From Termitomyces sp. T153 (Eukaryota > Basidiomycota > Agaricomycetes > Agaricales > Lyophyllaceae): a DNA stretch of 64,000 nt. The notes under the pieces were generated by a model. It was given only the letters and a program-made list of their open reading frames with translations. It was not told the DNA's origin and searched no databases. The translations under genes were made by a program, and so were the position numbers. Numbering within the stretch: position 1 is the first letter of the stretch; every line of letters begins with the position of its first letter. The stretch is from positions 1-64,000 of the forward strand of contig JACKQL020000090.1 of the NCBI GenBank assembly GCA_018296165.2. The letters run 5' to 3'. Positions 47,387 through 61,065 of the stretch are shown here, one piece after another.

Positions 47387-49026
47387 ATGCAGCTTCAAAC
47401 TCGTCGTGAATACGGAGTACGTCCCGACGGAGTGGCTATAGCGAGGGAGATTCAAAGGGAGCTCCCGATCTGGTACCATTCTGCCGCTGGCCCCAAACTG
47501 AGGAGGATGGTTCGGGGCAGGGTAGCTGAATGCCAGAAGAGTAAGCATAGGATAAGTAAGGTCGGGGATGCTGAAGTTCTAGCGAGTGTCATTAACCGAG
47601 CACCTGACTTGGTGGAAATGCGAGTGCAGGGGGTACATGGTTATCGAAGATAGCACAGGTTGCAGCCATCCCAACCTGTGTGTGCAGAGCGTGCGAGATG
47701 CCGGATACTTTACCAGAGACCCGAGGCATGTACATCCGGGAGATGTGAGGAAGCGAGGTCTTGAGGTGTAGTCACTGACGATAGGACCAAGTTTTTTGAC
47801 CCGGACCCGACCATGACAGGTGAGGTGGCGGATGTGTTCCGGATATATACATCTGGCAAAAGGGTAGATAGCTTATACCTCCCAGCAGCGCCGGCGAGTG
47901 TAGGGAAAGAACTCGATGCCTATGTAGCTGGCGTGACCGGCGTATGAATTAACACAGTGGCTTGTATGATATGGGTGCCGGGGTTTGCTTTAAAGGACGT
48001 CCAGGCCTGGATAGAGGAAAGAAGTGGATGAGCTTAGATATAGGCACGAGAAATAGTACCAGCATTCTTCCCATGATCTTTGCTTCAGTGAGCGCCGGGA
48101 CCGGACCCGATGAGACATACAAAGATGGATGCGGTGTTCACTATGGTAACGGAGGACCTCCAGGATATGGAAGATACTGGTTTCTACGGGATACAAGATA
48201 CCGGACCTCTGAAGTTACTAATTGGTAGACTGAGGATACAAAAAGCTAGGGTGGCAATGCATAGCTCAGTGGAAGCTCCCACAACTGCTCAAAACATGGG
48301 AGCAAGGGCCAGAGCTGAGAAGGCTCTAGGTAATGAGAGAGTGATGGTACTCCTACCTTCCCTGTTGAGCTCCACGTCTCGGGTGCGAAGCTGTCCAAGA
48401 TGTCGCGGGCTTCGGCCTACAGGATGATCAGGTTGGCACAAAAAATGCCACAAAGGCAGAGAATTGATAAGGTATTGAAACTGGTCAGAAGCTGCGTAGG
48501 GAAACTGAACCGCTCACCCCCGTCATAAAGCCAGATCTAGAGAGGAATAAGATGCAAAGTCTTTTCGAGGCAACAGCGAATTTTTTTGTGGACGACGTAA
48601 CATGATGCTTTCAGAGTGGGGTCCTACCGGGACAAGCCTTCTATGAAACCCGATCTGCAAGCCAGAGCGAGGTGTGGCCATGATGATGAGGTTGACTTTA
48701 TGGAACACATACTCTCTGAGGGTAGTTGTTCAGGACAGAAAATGATGTGGTCGATAGCTGGGAAAGCTTGGAGTTCAATATCGTCTGCTAATTGGGCGAC
48801 GCCAGGCATCGGACATCTGCTGGGGAGTCCGCTAGTAACGCTAAGGGATGACGAAGGAAAGATGTCACAAGGTCTCTCGAGACTCTACCGTATATTGTAC
48901 GTGGAGTCCGTATACTTGATATGGATGATGAAGGTTGTAAATGAAGCTGAGGATACACACAGCAGCAGGAAGAGGAAAGTCTCACCGGTCAGGAGAGAGC
49001 TCGACAAGAAGTTGACAAAAGTTTAG
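47387..49026 (+). pseudogene. Decayed retroelement reverse transcriptase/RNase H relic
   Basis: Broken plus-strand coding traces lie in several frames. The first block reads REIQRELPIWYHSAAGP, then VRGRVAECQKSKHRISKVGD, the next SHPNLCVQSVRDAGYF, the next DVFRIYTSGKRVDSLYLPA, and the last FMEHILSEGSCSGQKMM, then GHLLGSPLVTLRDDEGK and SRLYRILYVESVYLIW. I recognise this order (WYH..., C..NHKV.T.GD, RNase H-like region, DTMEHIL.EC..PGQ..., SRLY.IL..E..HLIW) from retroelement-derived frames common in Agaricomycetes. At least five frame changes and stop codons break it. An Asp expected in the RNase H start is absent at DAYVAG. No terminal repeats or target-site duplications were found. Confidence 0.6.
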
Positions 49027-49267
49027 GATCTCAATCATGATGAGCTCTATCCATACACGCCTCTGACAATGAAAAAAGCTCTCCATTGATAAAGTCAATG
49101 ACAGGTATGTAGATGTACGGACTTGTACATATATTTGAGTCTACATAGTGAGATGCTGTCTGAAGACCTGTAAGTAATAACCTCTGAGGACTTGGTTGCA
49201 CAGTGGGAAACGCGTTCGGCTGTCGGCATCTCGGCCATTTGACCTCCCCTTACAACATACCAATGCA

Positions 49268-50697
49268 ATGGTAGCTCGCGCCATCGACACACTCCCTCAT
49301 CACTGGAGATATGTCTCAGAGGGCGGAGCGACCATCGTTTTTTCTTACATTGGTCCACCTGACGCCCAGTTCAATGGTACTGTTCTGCGCCTGAGGAAGG
49401 CCGTCCTTCCTACGACCGACTCGCACACGCCATCGAATAGTTTGGGCACACAAGACGAACCAGATGATCCCATGATTGAGTTTCAGCAGAAATGTGTGGA
49501 GAGACTTATCCCGATTGAACATTTGCCTCGATTGGAGTCTGTCTACGTCTCATGTGAATGGCTCGAGTCTCTTATTTCTCTTCACGATGCCAAGCGACCC
49601 AAGGATAGGAGAGTCAAGGATCAAATTGATGTGACACGCAGAAAAGGTGTACTTGCGACAGATCTTGTTGGTGGTGATTGGGTGTCGGTCGAAATCAAGG
49701 TGAGCTATCTCTATCTTGTCTCTACAACTTGCGAAGAAAAACATGGACATTGATCCAGCCGAAATGGGGGTTCTTGCCTTCTCCAATTCATCTTTCTGAT
49801 GCTACTCGAGATGTCAAGTCCCGGACATGTCGATTCTGCATGCATTCTGCAATGAGGTCAAAGATAGGAGAGGCTGCATCTTTGCGCTACTGTCCTCTAG
49901 ATTTGTTCTCTGAAGACAAGAGTCGCATCAAAAAAGCGATATGTGATCTTTGGGATACTTGGACTGAGAGCAATGGAACGGTCAACAATCTCAAGATATT
50001 CGTCCATGGTGAAAAGATCGTTCCTTCTGTTGTACGTCAATCATCGTATATCGATTCAAAGCTGGAGACCAAACTTCATTAGGCATCTCTTATGCTCTCG
50101 AGCGGTCGTGATCCCAAAATTTCTGACAGGGACCTCCGCGAAATTTTCGTAGAAGCCCTAATGCCTATACTATTGCAAACCCCAGTACTTCGCATTCTCT
50201 CTACCCTTCAGCGTTCTCTTGATCCTCTTGACATCGAGGGCCTTTCCAGACTCTGGCACTTGACGCAACAGGAATTGAATGGAATCGACACAGCCTATTT
50301 TCCGTCCTTGCCTATCGGTTCCAGCTCTACTCATTTGATGTCTACCGAACCTGATATGACCGATTGGACACACTTTTTGGACACGTATTTGTCCTCGTAT
50401 GCAGATTTCAATCACGCTAACCCGGCACCAGCGCATCTCCGCTTCTATCTCCTGGCTTATCTCCTTTCAGCAACCTTTAAAGATTGTTCAATTATTGTTC
50501 GCTTCGATCGCCTTCGACCGACAGTGCCCGCAGAACAGGTGAAGCCTGAGCAGATCATGGTCATTGATTTGGATCCCAAAGACATGGTCCGACTTCAGAA
50601 ATGGGAAAAATTAGATCAGGAGATTACAGAAGCTTATGGTTCTGGAGGTGACCGAAAAGTCTGTGTTGACGCCAGATGGGCCATACCAGAGAACTAA
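49268..50697 (+). CDS. IPK1: Inositol-pentakisphosphate 2-kinase
   Basis: Kinase that makes InsP6 (phytate) from InsP5, a nuclear factor for mRNA export and signalling. The start at 49268 (MVARAIDTLPHHWRYVSEGG) leads into the N-terminal glycine-rich loop EGGATIVFSYIG. Family motifs follow: VSVEIK joined across an intron to PKWGFLPSP (EIKPKWGF), SRTCRFCMHS, YCPLDLFSED, and the metal-binding MVIDLDPKD near the end. The last exon stops at AIPEN. Two introns are clear (about 49700-49756 and 50032-50091). An ATG at 49196 is in frame but the upstream stretch lacks family resemblance. Confidence 0.92.
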
Positions 50698-51002
50698 ATC
50701 TAAAGATGAGGCGGATTGACGTGTGTGGAGAGGATAATAGTTTCATTATCAGTATATCCACGTTGACCGAGAGATGGAGATCATCGCGGCGGATTTTGTA
50801 TCATGATCCCATTTCCGTGTAACTCAAGCTTTCGCTCGAAAACTCTGAGCTTAAATCATAGTATGATGCCAGAATGATTGCGCTCACGTGATGGCGTATA
50901 TAGATACCGGCGGAAATGGTCCGAATCCACAGGGTCGCGCCAAACTTGGCTCTAGGGCCCAACTGCTCTACGTAGTGTCACTTCTTCTTACCCTCCGTCT
51001 CG
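50698..51002. promoter_or_regulatory. IVD promoter interval
   Basis: 305 nt between IPK1 and the isovaleryl-CoA dehydrogenase start codon, same strand. A pair of CACGTG-like bases (cacgtgatggcg) occurs near 50885. No clear TATA box. Confidence 0.35.
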
Positions 51003-52696
51003 ATGGTCTTAGTACGATCCTTGATCAATACCGCTCGTCGCAGACAACTTGTAACAGCAGCCTGGGCCCCCACAGTGTCCTTGAGGCGATACGCTTCGAC
51101 CTACAATAATGACGTCGCCGGACTAAGTGAAGAGGAAGCAGAAGTGCGTCAGTCCGCACTAGACGTGTCTTTGATGAACTCAATTTCCCAATCCTCACAG
51201 TTTAGAAATGCAGTGGTGGAATTTGCTCAGAAGGAAGTTGCTCCTCGAGCTGCCGAGATTGACAAAACAAATACATTTCCTGCTGTAAGCGTTGCGGTTT
51301 TCCAACGTTTGCTACTGCTTACGATCGTGATCTCGGAAATGCAGGATCTCTGGGAGAAGCTTGGCTCAATGGGCCTCCTCGGCATTACAGTGGCCTCAAA
51401 GTATAACGGTCTTTCACTCGGTTACTTTTATCATACACTTGCCATGGAAGCACTCTCTGCTGCGTCCGGTTCGGTGGCATTGTCATACGGCGCTCACTCA
51501 AACCTATGTGTCAATCAACTTCATCGGCATGGAACCGATAATCAAAAAGCTAAATATCTTACGGACCTGGTCAACGGAAGTAAGGTGGGTAGCTTGGCGA
51601 TGAGCGAGGTCACTAGTGGCAGTGATGTTGTGAGCATGCGATTAAGGGCAGAGAAAATACAAGGAGGGTGGAAACTGAACGGTAGTAAATTCTGGTATGT
51701 CTTTTGTCTATATTCTAGGGTGTAATGACTCTGGACTTCTGAACGGGGATCAGGATAACAAATGGACCGGTGGCGTCGACATTGGTAGTTTACGCCAAGA
51801 CAGCACCGGAGCTGGGTTCGAAGGGCATAACGGCATTTATCATCGAGAAGGGATTTGGCGGATTTTCAACAAGCCCGAAGCTAGATAAGTTTGGCATGAG
51901 AGGAAGTGATACATGCGAATTGGTTTTTGACAATTGTGAAGTATCTGATGGTAAATATCGTCGTCTTATATCGAGTATCTTTGCTTACGTCCTCCAAGAA
52001 AACGTACTCGGTGAAGTAGACAAAGGGGCAGGTGTTTTGATGTCCGGCCTCGACCTAGAGCGAATAGTTTTGAGTGGTGGTCCTCTAGGGTGAGATACAT
52101 CTTCTAGAGCTTGGATACACCCGGTTGATTTGATGTAGATTAATGCAGGCTGCTTTTGACGAAGCTGTGGAGTATGTTCATGATAGAAAGCAGTTTGGAC
52201 AACCTGTCGGAACCTTCCAATTAATGCAAGGTAAGAAGTGAGAATCTTTTTTCGACTTTCTCGTCATTAATTTGACCTTGTCAGCCAAGATCGCTGATAT
52301 GTACACCAAACTCAACGCCAGTCGTTCCTACGTCTATGCTGTCGCGCGAGCGTGTGATCGAGGCAACATTAGTAGACGAGTGAGTTAACATTTAATCGCT
52401 CCTGGGCTTCACTCGACTATCCGCAGGATTGTGCGGGAGCAATTCTTTATTCGACTGAAAAAGCTGTCGAAGTGGCGCTAGAGGCAATGCAGTGTTTCGG
52501 GGGTAATGGATACATAAATGGCAAGTTCGATCATACATCTTAGAAATGCCACCATTTTCACGTTTATGCCTCAAATACAGAATATCCGATAGGTCGTATT
52601 GTGAGGGATTCCAAACTCTACACGGTTGGTGCTGGGACGCAAGAGATCAGGCGCATGCTCATTGGACGGGAGTTCAATGAGCAGTTCAAGAATTAG
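51003..52696 (+). CDS. IVD: Isovaleryl-CoA dehydrogenase
   Basis: FAD-dependent acyl-CoA dehydrogenase of mitochondrial leucine breakdown. The leader [18 protein letters not shown] is basic. Acyl-CoA dehydrogenase N-domain: [20 protein letters not shown], then [15 protein letters not shown]. The flavin-binding middle has [16 protein letters not shown] and the join [18 protein letters not shown]. The catalytic Glu is in [15 protein letters not shown], as in IVD rather than short-chain enzymes. C-terminal: [30 protein letters not shown], and [20 protein letters not shown]. It ends REFNEQFKN. Together with HIBCH (9-odd genes away) it serves branched-chain amino-acid catabolism. Confidence 0.95.
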
Positions 52697-53097
52697 TGTA
52701 GACAATATATTCTCCTGTGAGTCTGGGGTATTTTCTCTATAATGTTTGAATCATCATCAAGCTAATAATGTTCCTTCCCGGTCCAGGCGTAGTTTCCTTT
52801 TATATCCATGTAGTTCAGAGATTCAGAGATCTGCTATGAGCCGCGGAGTATGAAAGTGTCTCAGTTGCCTTATTGAATGGAACGTATAACTAAAACCTCT
52901 CCGTTTGAATTTCGGGGTCCAAAGCCTGATAACCTTCTCTCTTTCTACGGTTACATCCTACTTGCAGTCTCTCAAGCCTTAAATTGCTCAATATCCTCTA
53001 TCGCCCATCCAGTGTTCGACCCTCTAGAAGATCTGTAGCCACGAATCTCTGACCACGTCTCTCTGTTTCGGATCCATTACCACAAATACGCCATACC
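52697..53097. other. Intergenic, IVD 3' / Zn2Cys6 promoter
   Basis: 401 nt. No recognisable gene or RNA; presumably 3' UTR and promoter. Confidence 0.45.
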
Positions 53098-54491
53098 ATG
53101 TCTGAGTGGATCGACGCAAAAACCGAGGATGCAACGCCTTACTTTTCTTCAACTGAGTCGTCTGGGACGGGGTCTGGCATCTATCTTACTCCGGTAGAAG
53201 TTCACGTTCCCACCGGCGGCGATCCAGGTGTCTCGCTTCACCCAGAACCTGAACAGGCCCCTCCCGGTCGTCCCACACCTTCTGAGCGGCAGCGCACTGT
53301 ACAAGCATGCGATAAGTGTCGCGAACGCAAAACTAAGGTGTGTAACTAAAGCTCCTCGTCGATCGTGTTCTGAGACTTGTTTCAGTGTTCTGGAGAGCAT
53401 CCAGTCTGCCAGAGATGCACGACTCGAGGACTTATTTGTCAATACTCGTCTCGAGAGCCACGCACTCGTGGCCCTTCGAAAGCCCGGCTTCGCAATGCTA
53501 TCTCTTCTGCAGACCTACGATCCTCTCCCAATCCGCGTGTTTACTCTCATGGCCCTCAACACTCACAACAGCTCAGGAACTATCACTCTCAAAATTACGA
53601 GTCACTGTCTGACTATCGATCTCTCCGCCGGGTATCATCCATCCCTGCTACACTCCGCACGGATGAACCTTCCGAACTTCCCCCGAATACGGCGACTTTC
53701 GAGACGATACGCGAGTATACACAGCCCTTCACATTTGACGAGAATGCGCCGCAGTATCACAACCCTCCTCCTCTGCAATATACGCAATCAGATCCCCGAA
53801 CTTCTCAATTACGGGATATGCGCCGTGTTCAAAGTCATTCTACTTTGATCGGTTCGCATGGAGCTGGGTTAAATAGGAACGCGCCTCATTATTCAAATAT
53901 CCGCTCAGTAGATGGTTTCTCTGGACAACAATCATACACTCAACGATGGGCTTCTCAAGGCAGTCTCTCCCCCTCAGCCATGCCTCTTTTCGATCCCACA
54001 CTTGATTCCCGCCTGTTGTCTTCGGGAGCCAGGTCCGACACAACTTCACAACCTCGCCCCTCGCCGAAGGTTCGTCCATGGGGATATCAGAGCGATGGAA
54101 GCACAGGGTGAGCAGGTCTTGGCTCAAAAAAGTCATACATCTCATTCGATTCCAGGTCGGAACCTTTGACGAATGATATCAACATCGAATATTCACCGGC
54201 TTCATCAGAGGACGTCCCGGAGCCCTCATCTTGTCGTATGTCCTACAGGTCTCTATTGACGGTACATTCTAACCCGGTAATTAAGCGAGCACTTTCTTGA
54301 ACTACCCGCAATTTTCGGATCCAGATGTCGGGCTTAACCTCTCAGTACCCTCTCAAGATGGCTGTTCTCCCCAATTTCTTAGTCCGTCTCTATACGTCTC
54401 GGGCGAGCACTACACTTCACCGGGGGTAACCATTGCGCACCCCTCGGATTCCGATATGCATGCGGGTTACGAGCAGTATGTCTATCACTGA
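53098..54491 (+). CDS. Zn2Cys6 transcription regulator
   Basis: Fungal binuclear-cluster DNA-binding protein of unknown target. A Pro/Glu/Ser-rich leader of about 70 residues is followed by the cluster AC-DKCRERKTK joined across an intron to CSGEHPVCQRCTTRGLICQY (six Cys in the CX2CX6CX5-12CX2CX6-8C pattern). The rest is disordered-looking, Ser/Pro/Gln-rich, without the fungal-specific middle homology region, so this is a small member. Frame through two further short introns (about 54109-54157 and 54238-54286) ends HAGYEQYVYH. About 420 residues. The final exon (54287-54491) is in frame only after that join. Confidence 0.82.
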
Positions 54492-55367
54492 CGATGTTAT
54501 TCTTGGGATAATGCATCATCTTGGACATACATACGTAGCCTCGAGCCCACTGTTCGGGCATACGTGTACTTAATATATAGGAACTCCGATCTCCATGCCA
54601 TGCCACTGTAGACAGTGCCAACAATCATCAAGCGAGTACTATAATCATTCAATTTTGTGCTATAGTATCTCCTAATCTAATCTAGAGCTGCTTAATATCG
54701 CTTGATAAACTTACATTTTGCGAGCCTGTGGCCACTATTACGCTGAAGAACATTCTGAGATCGGGAACCGATGCATTGCCGGCGGTTGAAGCCGGCTAAA
54801 AACTTCACCCGGTGTTCATTCCATTTTTGGAAACTGACTAACCATTGCGCCACTCACGCACCAACATGACAGCTGACCAAAGTGCTTTCGATTATTCTAT
54901 TCTAGAATGCATGCTAAAGAATGCTGAAGGTGGTACAAATTGATATAAATGACAAACTGGGTAATACGGGTATACGAGCAGTATCGAATACTATCAAAAG
55001 AGGGAAAGAAGAACACGACGTTCTGATCATGGAAAAGACCGTGAATGCGAAGGATTGTTGATGGCCCGAATTTCATCACATGTGATGGCGGGGTATGGAG
55101 GTAATGTATGAGATATTGCGTAATCTGAGCATTGTGTCCGCCTACGAAGTTATGGCTGAACGTATCCGCACATGTGCCTAAGAATAACACTTACCTTGGC
55201 ACGTTTACACCAAGACACGGGCAACAAAGCCACTCTGTGGGCGAGAGCCCGGCTGCGTTCGTCCCGCAAGCCGAGACCCAATTGCCTGAGGAGCAATGGC
55301 TTTGAATCAATCGACTACCCTGCACTAGTATCCAGCACAGGATCACGAGACGACTAAAACATTGGAA
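54492..55367. other. Intergenic with a possible Pol III-type element
   Basis: 876 nt between convergent genes. It includes the A-box-like element described separately. No protein gene seen. Confidence 0.4.
54780..54863 (-). other. tRNA-like (A-box) element, speculative
   Basis: On the minus strand TGGCGCAATGGTTAG (54838-54852) fits the Pol III A box TRGCNNARYNGG. About 55 nt on, GGCTTCAACCGCC (54781-54793) loosely resembles a B box, near a palindrome GCCGG..CCGGC. No cloverleaf or acceptor stem could be formed, so it is not a functional tRNA; a tRNA-derived repeat or chance match remains possible. Confidence 0.2.
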
Positions 55368-57057
55368 TCATGGAAGCCAGATTTTGATGGTCTGGTCGAC
55401 GCTTCCGGTAGCAACGACATTCACCAATTTCTCAAGGTCTACTGTTGATGAGGCCTCTGAAACGGCGCCATTAGTTGCAGTCGTCCCTCCAGAGGTTATT
55501 TGTCGACCCCAGGCAAGGGTAGTAACAAAGTGGTTGTGGGCATCGACAGTCTTCACACATCGTCCTGTGGAGAGTTCCCATATACGTATGGTCTTATCAT
55601 CCGATGCAGAGAGAAGATATTTTCCGGACGGATGAAAGGCCAGAGCGCGAACCCAATTGTCGTGACCGGGCTTCATGACAGAAATCAGGATCGCCCAAGG
55701 GACAAAATGACTAACGTACGAGATTTCGTAGCAATTGACCGGTTTGGGCATCCCATAGCTTGATTGTCTTGTCTCGGGCTCCGCTGGCTAGATACAACCC
55801 TGGTCGCTTTGCACGATCGGTGTTCTAGATCACAAGTCAAGTCATCTTGCTAGGAACGGAATGGTATCGGCGATACTGACCGGAGTTCCGGTCAATTCTC
55901 GTATGGCGGCATAAGCAGCGACTGGTGCGAAAGTGACGACCTCCACGTCATTCTCATGATCCCTCAACTCCAGCTTTGATTCTCCGGTCTGGGCATCCCA
56001 AATACGAACAGTCTAGAGGGGAGATTAAGCGGTCTCTTATTCAAGAAAATGTCGCATACGTGATCCTTAGAGCCACTCGCAAGCCATTTTCCATCATCGG
56101 ACGGCATTACACACCGTACCCATTCTGCATGACCCGAAATTGTCCGCACTAGATGTCTGAAGCCTGAAGTTAGAGTCACGAAGTCGTGCGAAAGGTGAAC
56201 AACATACGTTGAAGCGATATTAAATACTCTGATAGTTCGATCTCTGCTCGCGCTCACGATATATTGGTCCCCAGGCATAAAACGCACAGCGGACACAGAA
56301 TGGTCGTGACCAGGAAAAGTCTTTATGTTTTTCCACTCATTCTGAGAATCCCATATTTTGATGAAGAGATCTGATGAACAGGTCACTGTCGAAGAGATTC
56401 AAAAGACAAGGAGAACGTTCAGAGAACTTCAAAAAAGTCAGCAGAGGATACACACCGAGAAGGTGACCTTTGTGGTCGAACTCAACGTCCATGACTGCCT
56501 TCGTATGACCCTTGAGGGTACGTTCAAACTCTCCCGTCTCCCAATCCCATATCTTGACCGTCGCATCTTCACTTGCGGAAGCAATTATTGAGTATTGCGG
56601 ATGGAATGCAACGCGTGTGACTGGTGATCGATGCCCCGTCAGGACATGCGCCGCAGGCGCTCGCGGAAACCAGTCCATTTGGGTAGCAGCTCGCTTAGCA
56701 GGTGATAAAGACAATTCCTCTTGCAAAGCGGCATTCCGGTTCTCCAGGTCCATAATCTCGCAGGCAACCTCAGATAAGTGCACAATACATTTCACACGAA
56801 ACACTCACTTTCTTTTGTAACCGGATGACGCTAGTCCATTTCTTTTCCAGAAGACCAGCATATTTTGCTTTTGGATCAGGGGTGTACTGAGTTCCTGCAT
56901 CAGCTCTGAGAGCGTTGAAGGCCGCAATAAAGTTGTTGGCGTATAGATAATCAAGCATAGACTTGTGCCTGTGATATAAGATGTTTAGTCTAGTCAACGA
57001 TATGTGATGTGGCTCGACGCACAGATCTTCTTTCTGCCTATCAGAAAGCAAAGACAT
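55368..57057 (-). CDS. PAC1: LIS1-family nuclear migration protein
   Basis: Dynein regulator (PAC1/nudF/LIS1). The first exon, [12 protein letters not shown], is joined by an intron to [20 protein letters not shown], the LisH dimerisation motif. A short coiled coil follows ([19 protein letters not shown]), then seven WD40 repeats: [117 protein letters not shown], and [13 protein letters not shown]. The end is DQTIKIWLP. The central repeat has an inserted loop (55830-55910, [19 protein letters not shown]) of the usual kind. Several short introns. Confidence 0.95.
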
Positions 57058-58004
57058 CTCAGTGCCTTCAGTGCGTGCGAGGAATAATAAGTAGGGAATA
57101 GCCGCAAATCAGGCGAAAAATACGCGGCCAACACGGTGAGGATGGATTTGAATCAACTTTTGTATTGACTTGTTTTTTGTATGCCTAATTTCGTGTTGAT
57201 GGCGATGAGGCTGCCTCATCATATATATACGTACTTAGATACGCAAGCATGTCCATACTTTCTCGAGCAGCAAATCGAAGACGTGCGAGCTCACTGGACA
57301 TGCATTATGTTTGCAACTTCAAAAGCATAAAAGTTGACGTAGATAATATTCATGATTGTCATGTAGAGTTCAAGGAAAAATACCGCCTATGTAGCATAGT
57401 ACTTCCTGGCGTTCGCATAAGTCGCTTTTTTTTCAAAGACATCTGCGTTCCTTGGTAGTCGTTCAGCTTTTCAATGTTCAGTAGATGCACTATAATCTGT
57501 TGGCAGCCTGCTGCCTTCCTATTGTCAACTTTGGGAACAAGCTCCGGAGCCCGGATCGCGAAAAAGTGAAATCTGTATTTCATGGTGATGGCGTAGATAT
57601 CTCTATTTGTATACTATATAACGTATATACGAGATACCTTCCTCCCACCTCTAAGCCCTGTATTGTGACTTGTCGGTGGTATATAAACAGAGTTCACTCA
57701 TTCTTATAGGGTTCAAACTCGCAATTTCTATGTATCTTCTAGGCAGACGCGACAAACCATTTTAGGATACATCATCATTGAATTTCCAGTAGACTAAGAG
57801 TTGTTGAGGCCAAAAAGTACTCACGACATATCAGTGTATGTATCCACCTGGCAGTAAGTTAGTTATCCATACATTATAAATTATGGGTTGTTTTCCGAAG
57901 CGCGGATGAAGCCGGGAGTGTGTGAACTTTTCCGACGTGTCGGAATTTTAACAACGACTGACCTTTCCTCCACTAAATACCCTCGACACCATCGTCTCTC
58001 CACC
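57058..58004. other. Intergenic, divergent LIS1 / ATP2
   Basis: 947 nt. AT-rich, with a TATATATA stretch near 57220-57232. No recognisable gene; promoters of both flanking genes are expected. Confidence 0.45.
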
Positions 58005-60007
<2,003 letters not shown>

Positions 60008-61065
60008 ATTCTTCTAATACTGCAGACTTGATGCTTTTCTTCACTGCGTTACCAAAAAACATACATAGACTGCACGCTCTTGTTGATAGAAGCAACAAAA
60101 ATCACTACCTTAGCATAATCTCAATGAACCAGAGAGCACGTCCCGTTTACTGGGTACGCGTTCTCAGTTCGTTAGAACAATGTGGATATGAATTACTAAC
60201 AATCTATTCATGTGGAATTTGGCGTACAGAATAGAATGTTGGTGCGCATTTATGCACTCAACGACAGTACTGTCCGAGGGAATTATCTGCTGACGATTAC
60301 CTGCACATGGAAGTTCGAATGGAATGAACCACATGAGATTGATTGAGCAAGAGAATGAAATATACAGATTTCTCGTCGCCTCGCATTAATTACATAAACA
60401 GTGGGTGAAACACAACATTCTCTATTCACCACGATCAATTCAGGACATCTACGTTGTTACAGTTGTGGGCTAGACTCTGGTAATGCCGGCGGGAGTGGGT
60501 GTGCCATGCAAATGTCAGTTGTGCCACTGAAGGGTGTTAAGTATGTCCCGAAAAGATTTGAAGCCATATTGTACTACGTATTAAGGCGATTGCAATGGGA
60601 GACATGGCTCAGTTTTTTCTCCACCTTGAAGCTTCAAGTTTCGATGGGTCCTGTATAAGCAAGCTTCGACAAATTCCCTAGAAAAAAAGCAAACAAGGCA
60701 AGAACACAAAATGGCCATTCAAGTAAAAAAGCGAAAGAAATTTGAGGGCACAGAAAGAGAAAATCACTGTTTCAAGTTACGAGAAGGTTGGAAAAACAAG
60801 TATACGCAGTAAAGATTGATATGAGGTCATGGAGCTACCTCGCTCTTACATCACAGCAGAAAAATGATTCTTCACTCTACGTTATTACAAAGAGGCGCAA
60901 GTGGTTACGGTGACAGATTAGAAATCTGTTCCTCTTTAAGGACGTAGATTGGAGCCGCGTCGGCGATTTATTTATTATTATTTTTGCAAGTGACCCGCTC
61001 GGTGCCGAGATCGCCGGACTGTGACAGTCCTCATTCGCTTTTTTCGGATTCCTCCATATGATGGA
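60008..61065. other. Intergenic, ATP2 3' / insulysin promoter
   Basis: About 1 kb. It contains the tRNA-Ser-like element near 60890-60965. Otherwise AT-rich, with no protein gene. Confidence 0.45.
60890..60966 (+). tRNA. tRNA-Ser(AGA)-like relic
   Basis: GGCGCAAGTGGTTACGG resembles the D-arm/A-box of tRNA-Ser. ACAGATTAGAAATCTGT forms a 5-bp anticodon stem around the loop TTAGAAA with anticodon AGA. TCCTCTTTAAGGA makes the long variable arm of a class II tRNA. The T arm is poor (GATTGGAGCC in place of GGTTCGAGTCC) and no acceptor stem pairs, so this looks like a tRNA-Ser pseudogene or fragment. Confidence 0.4.
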
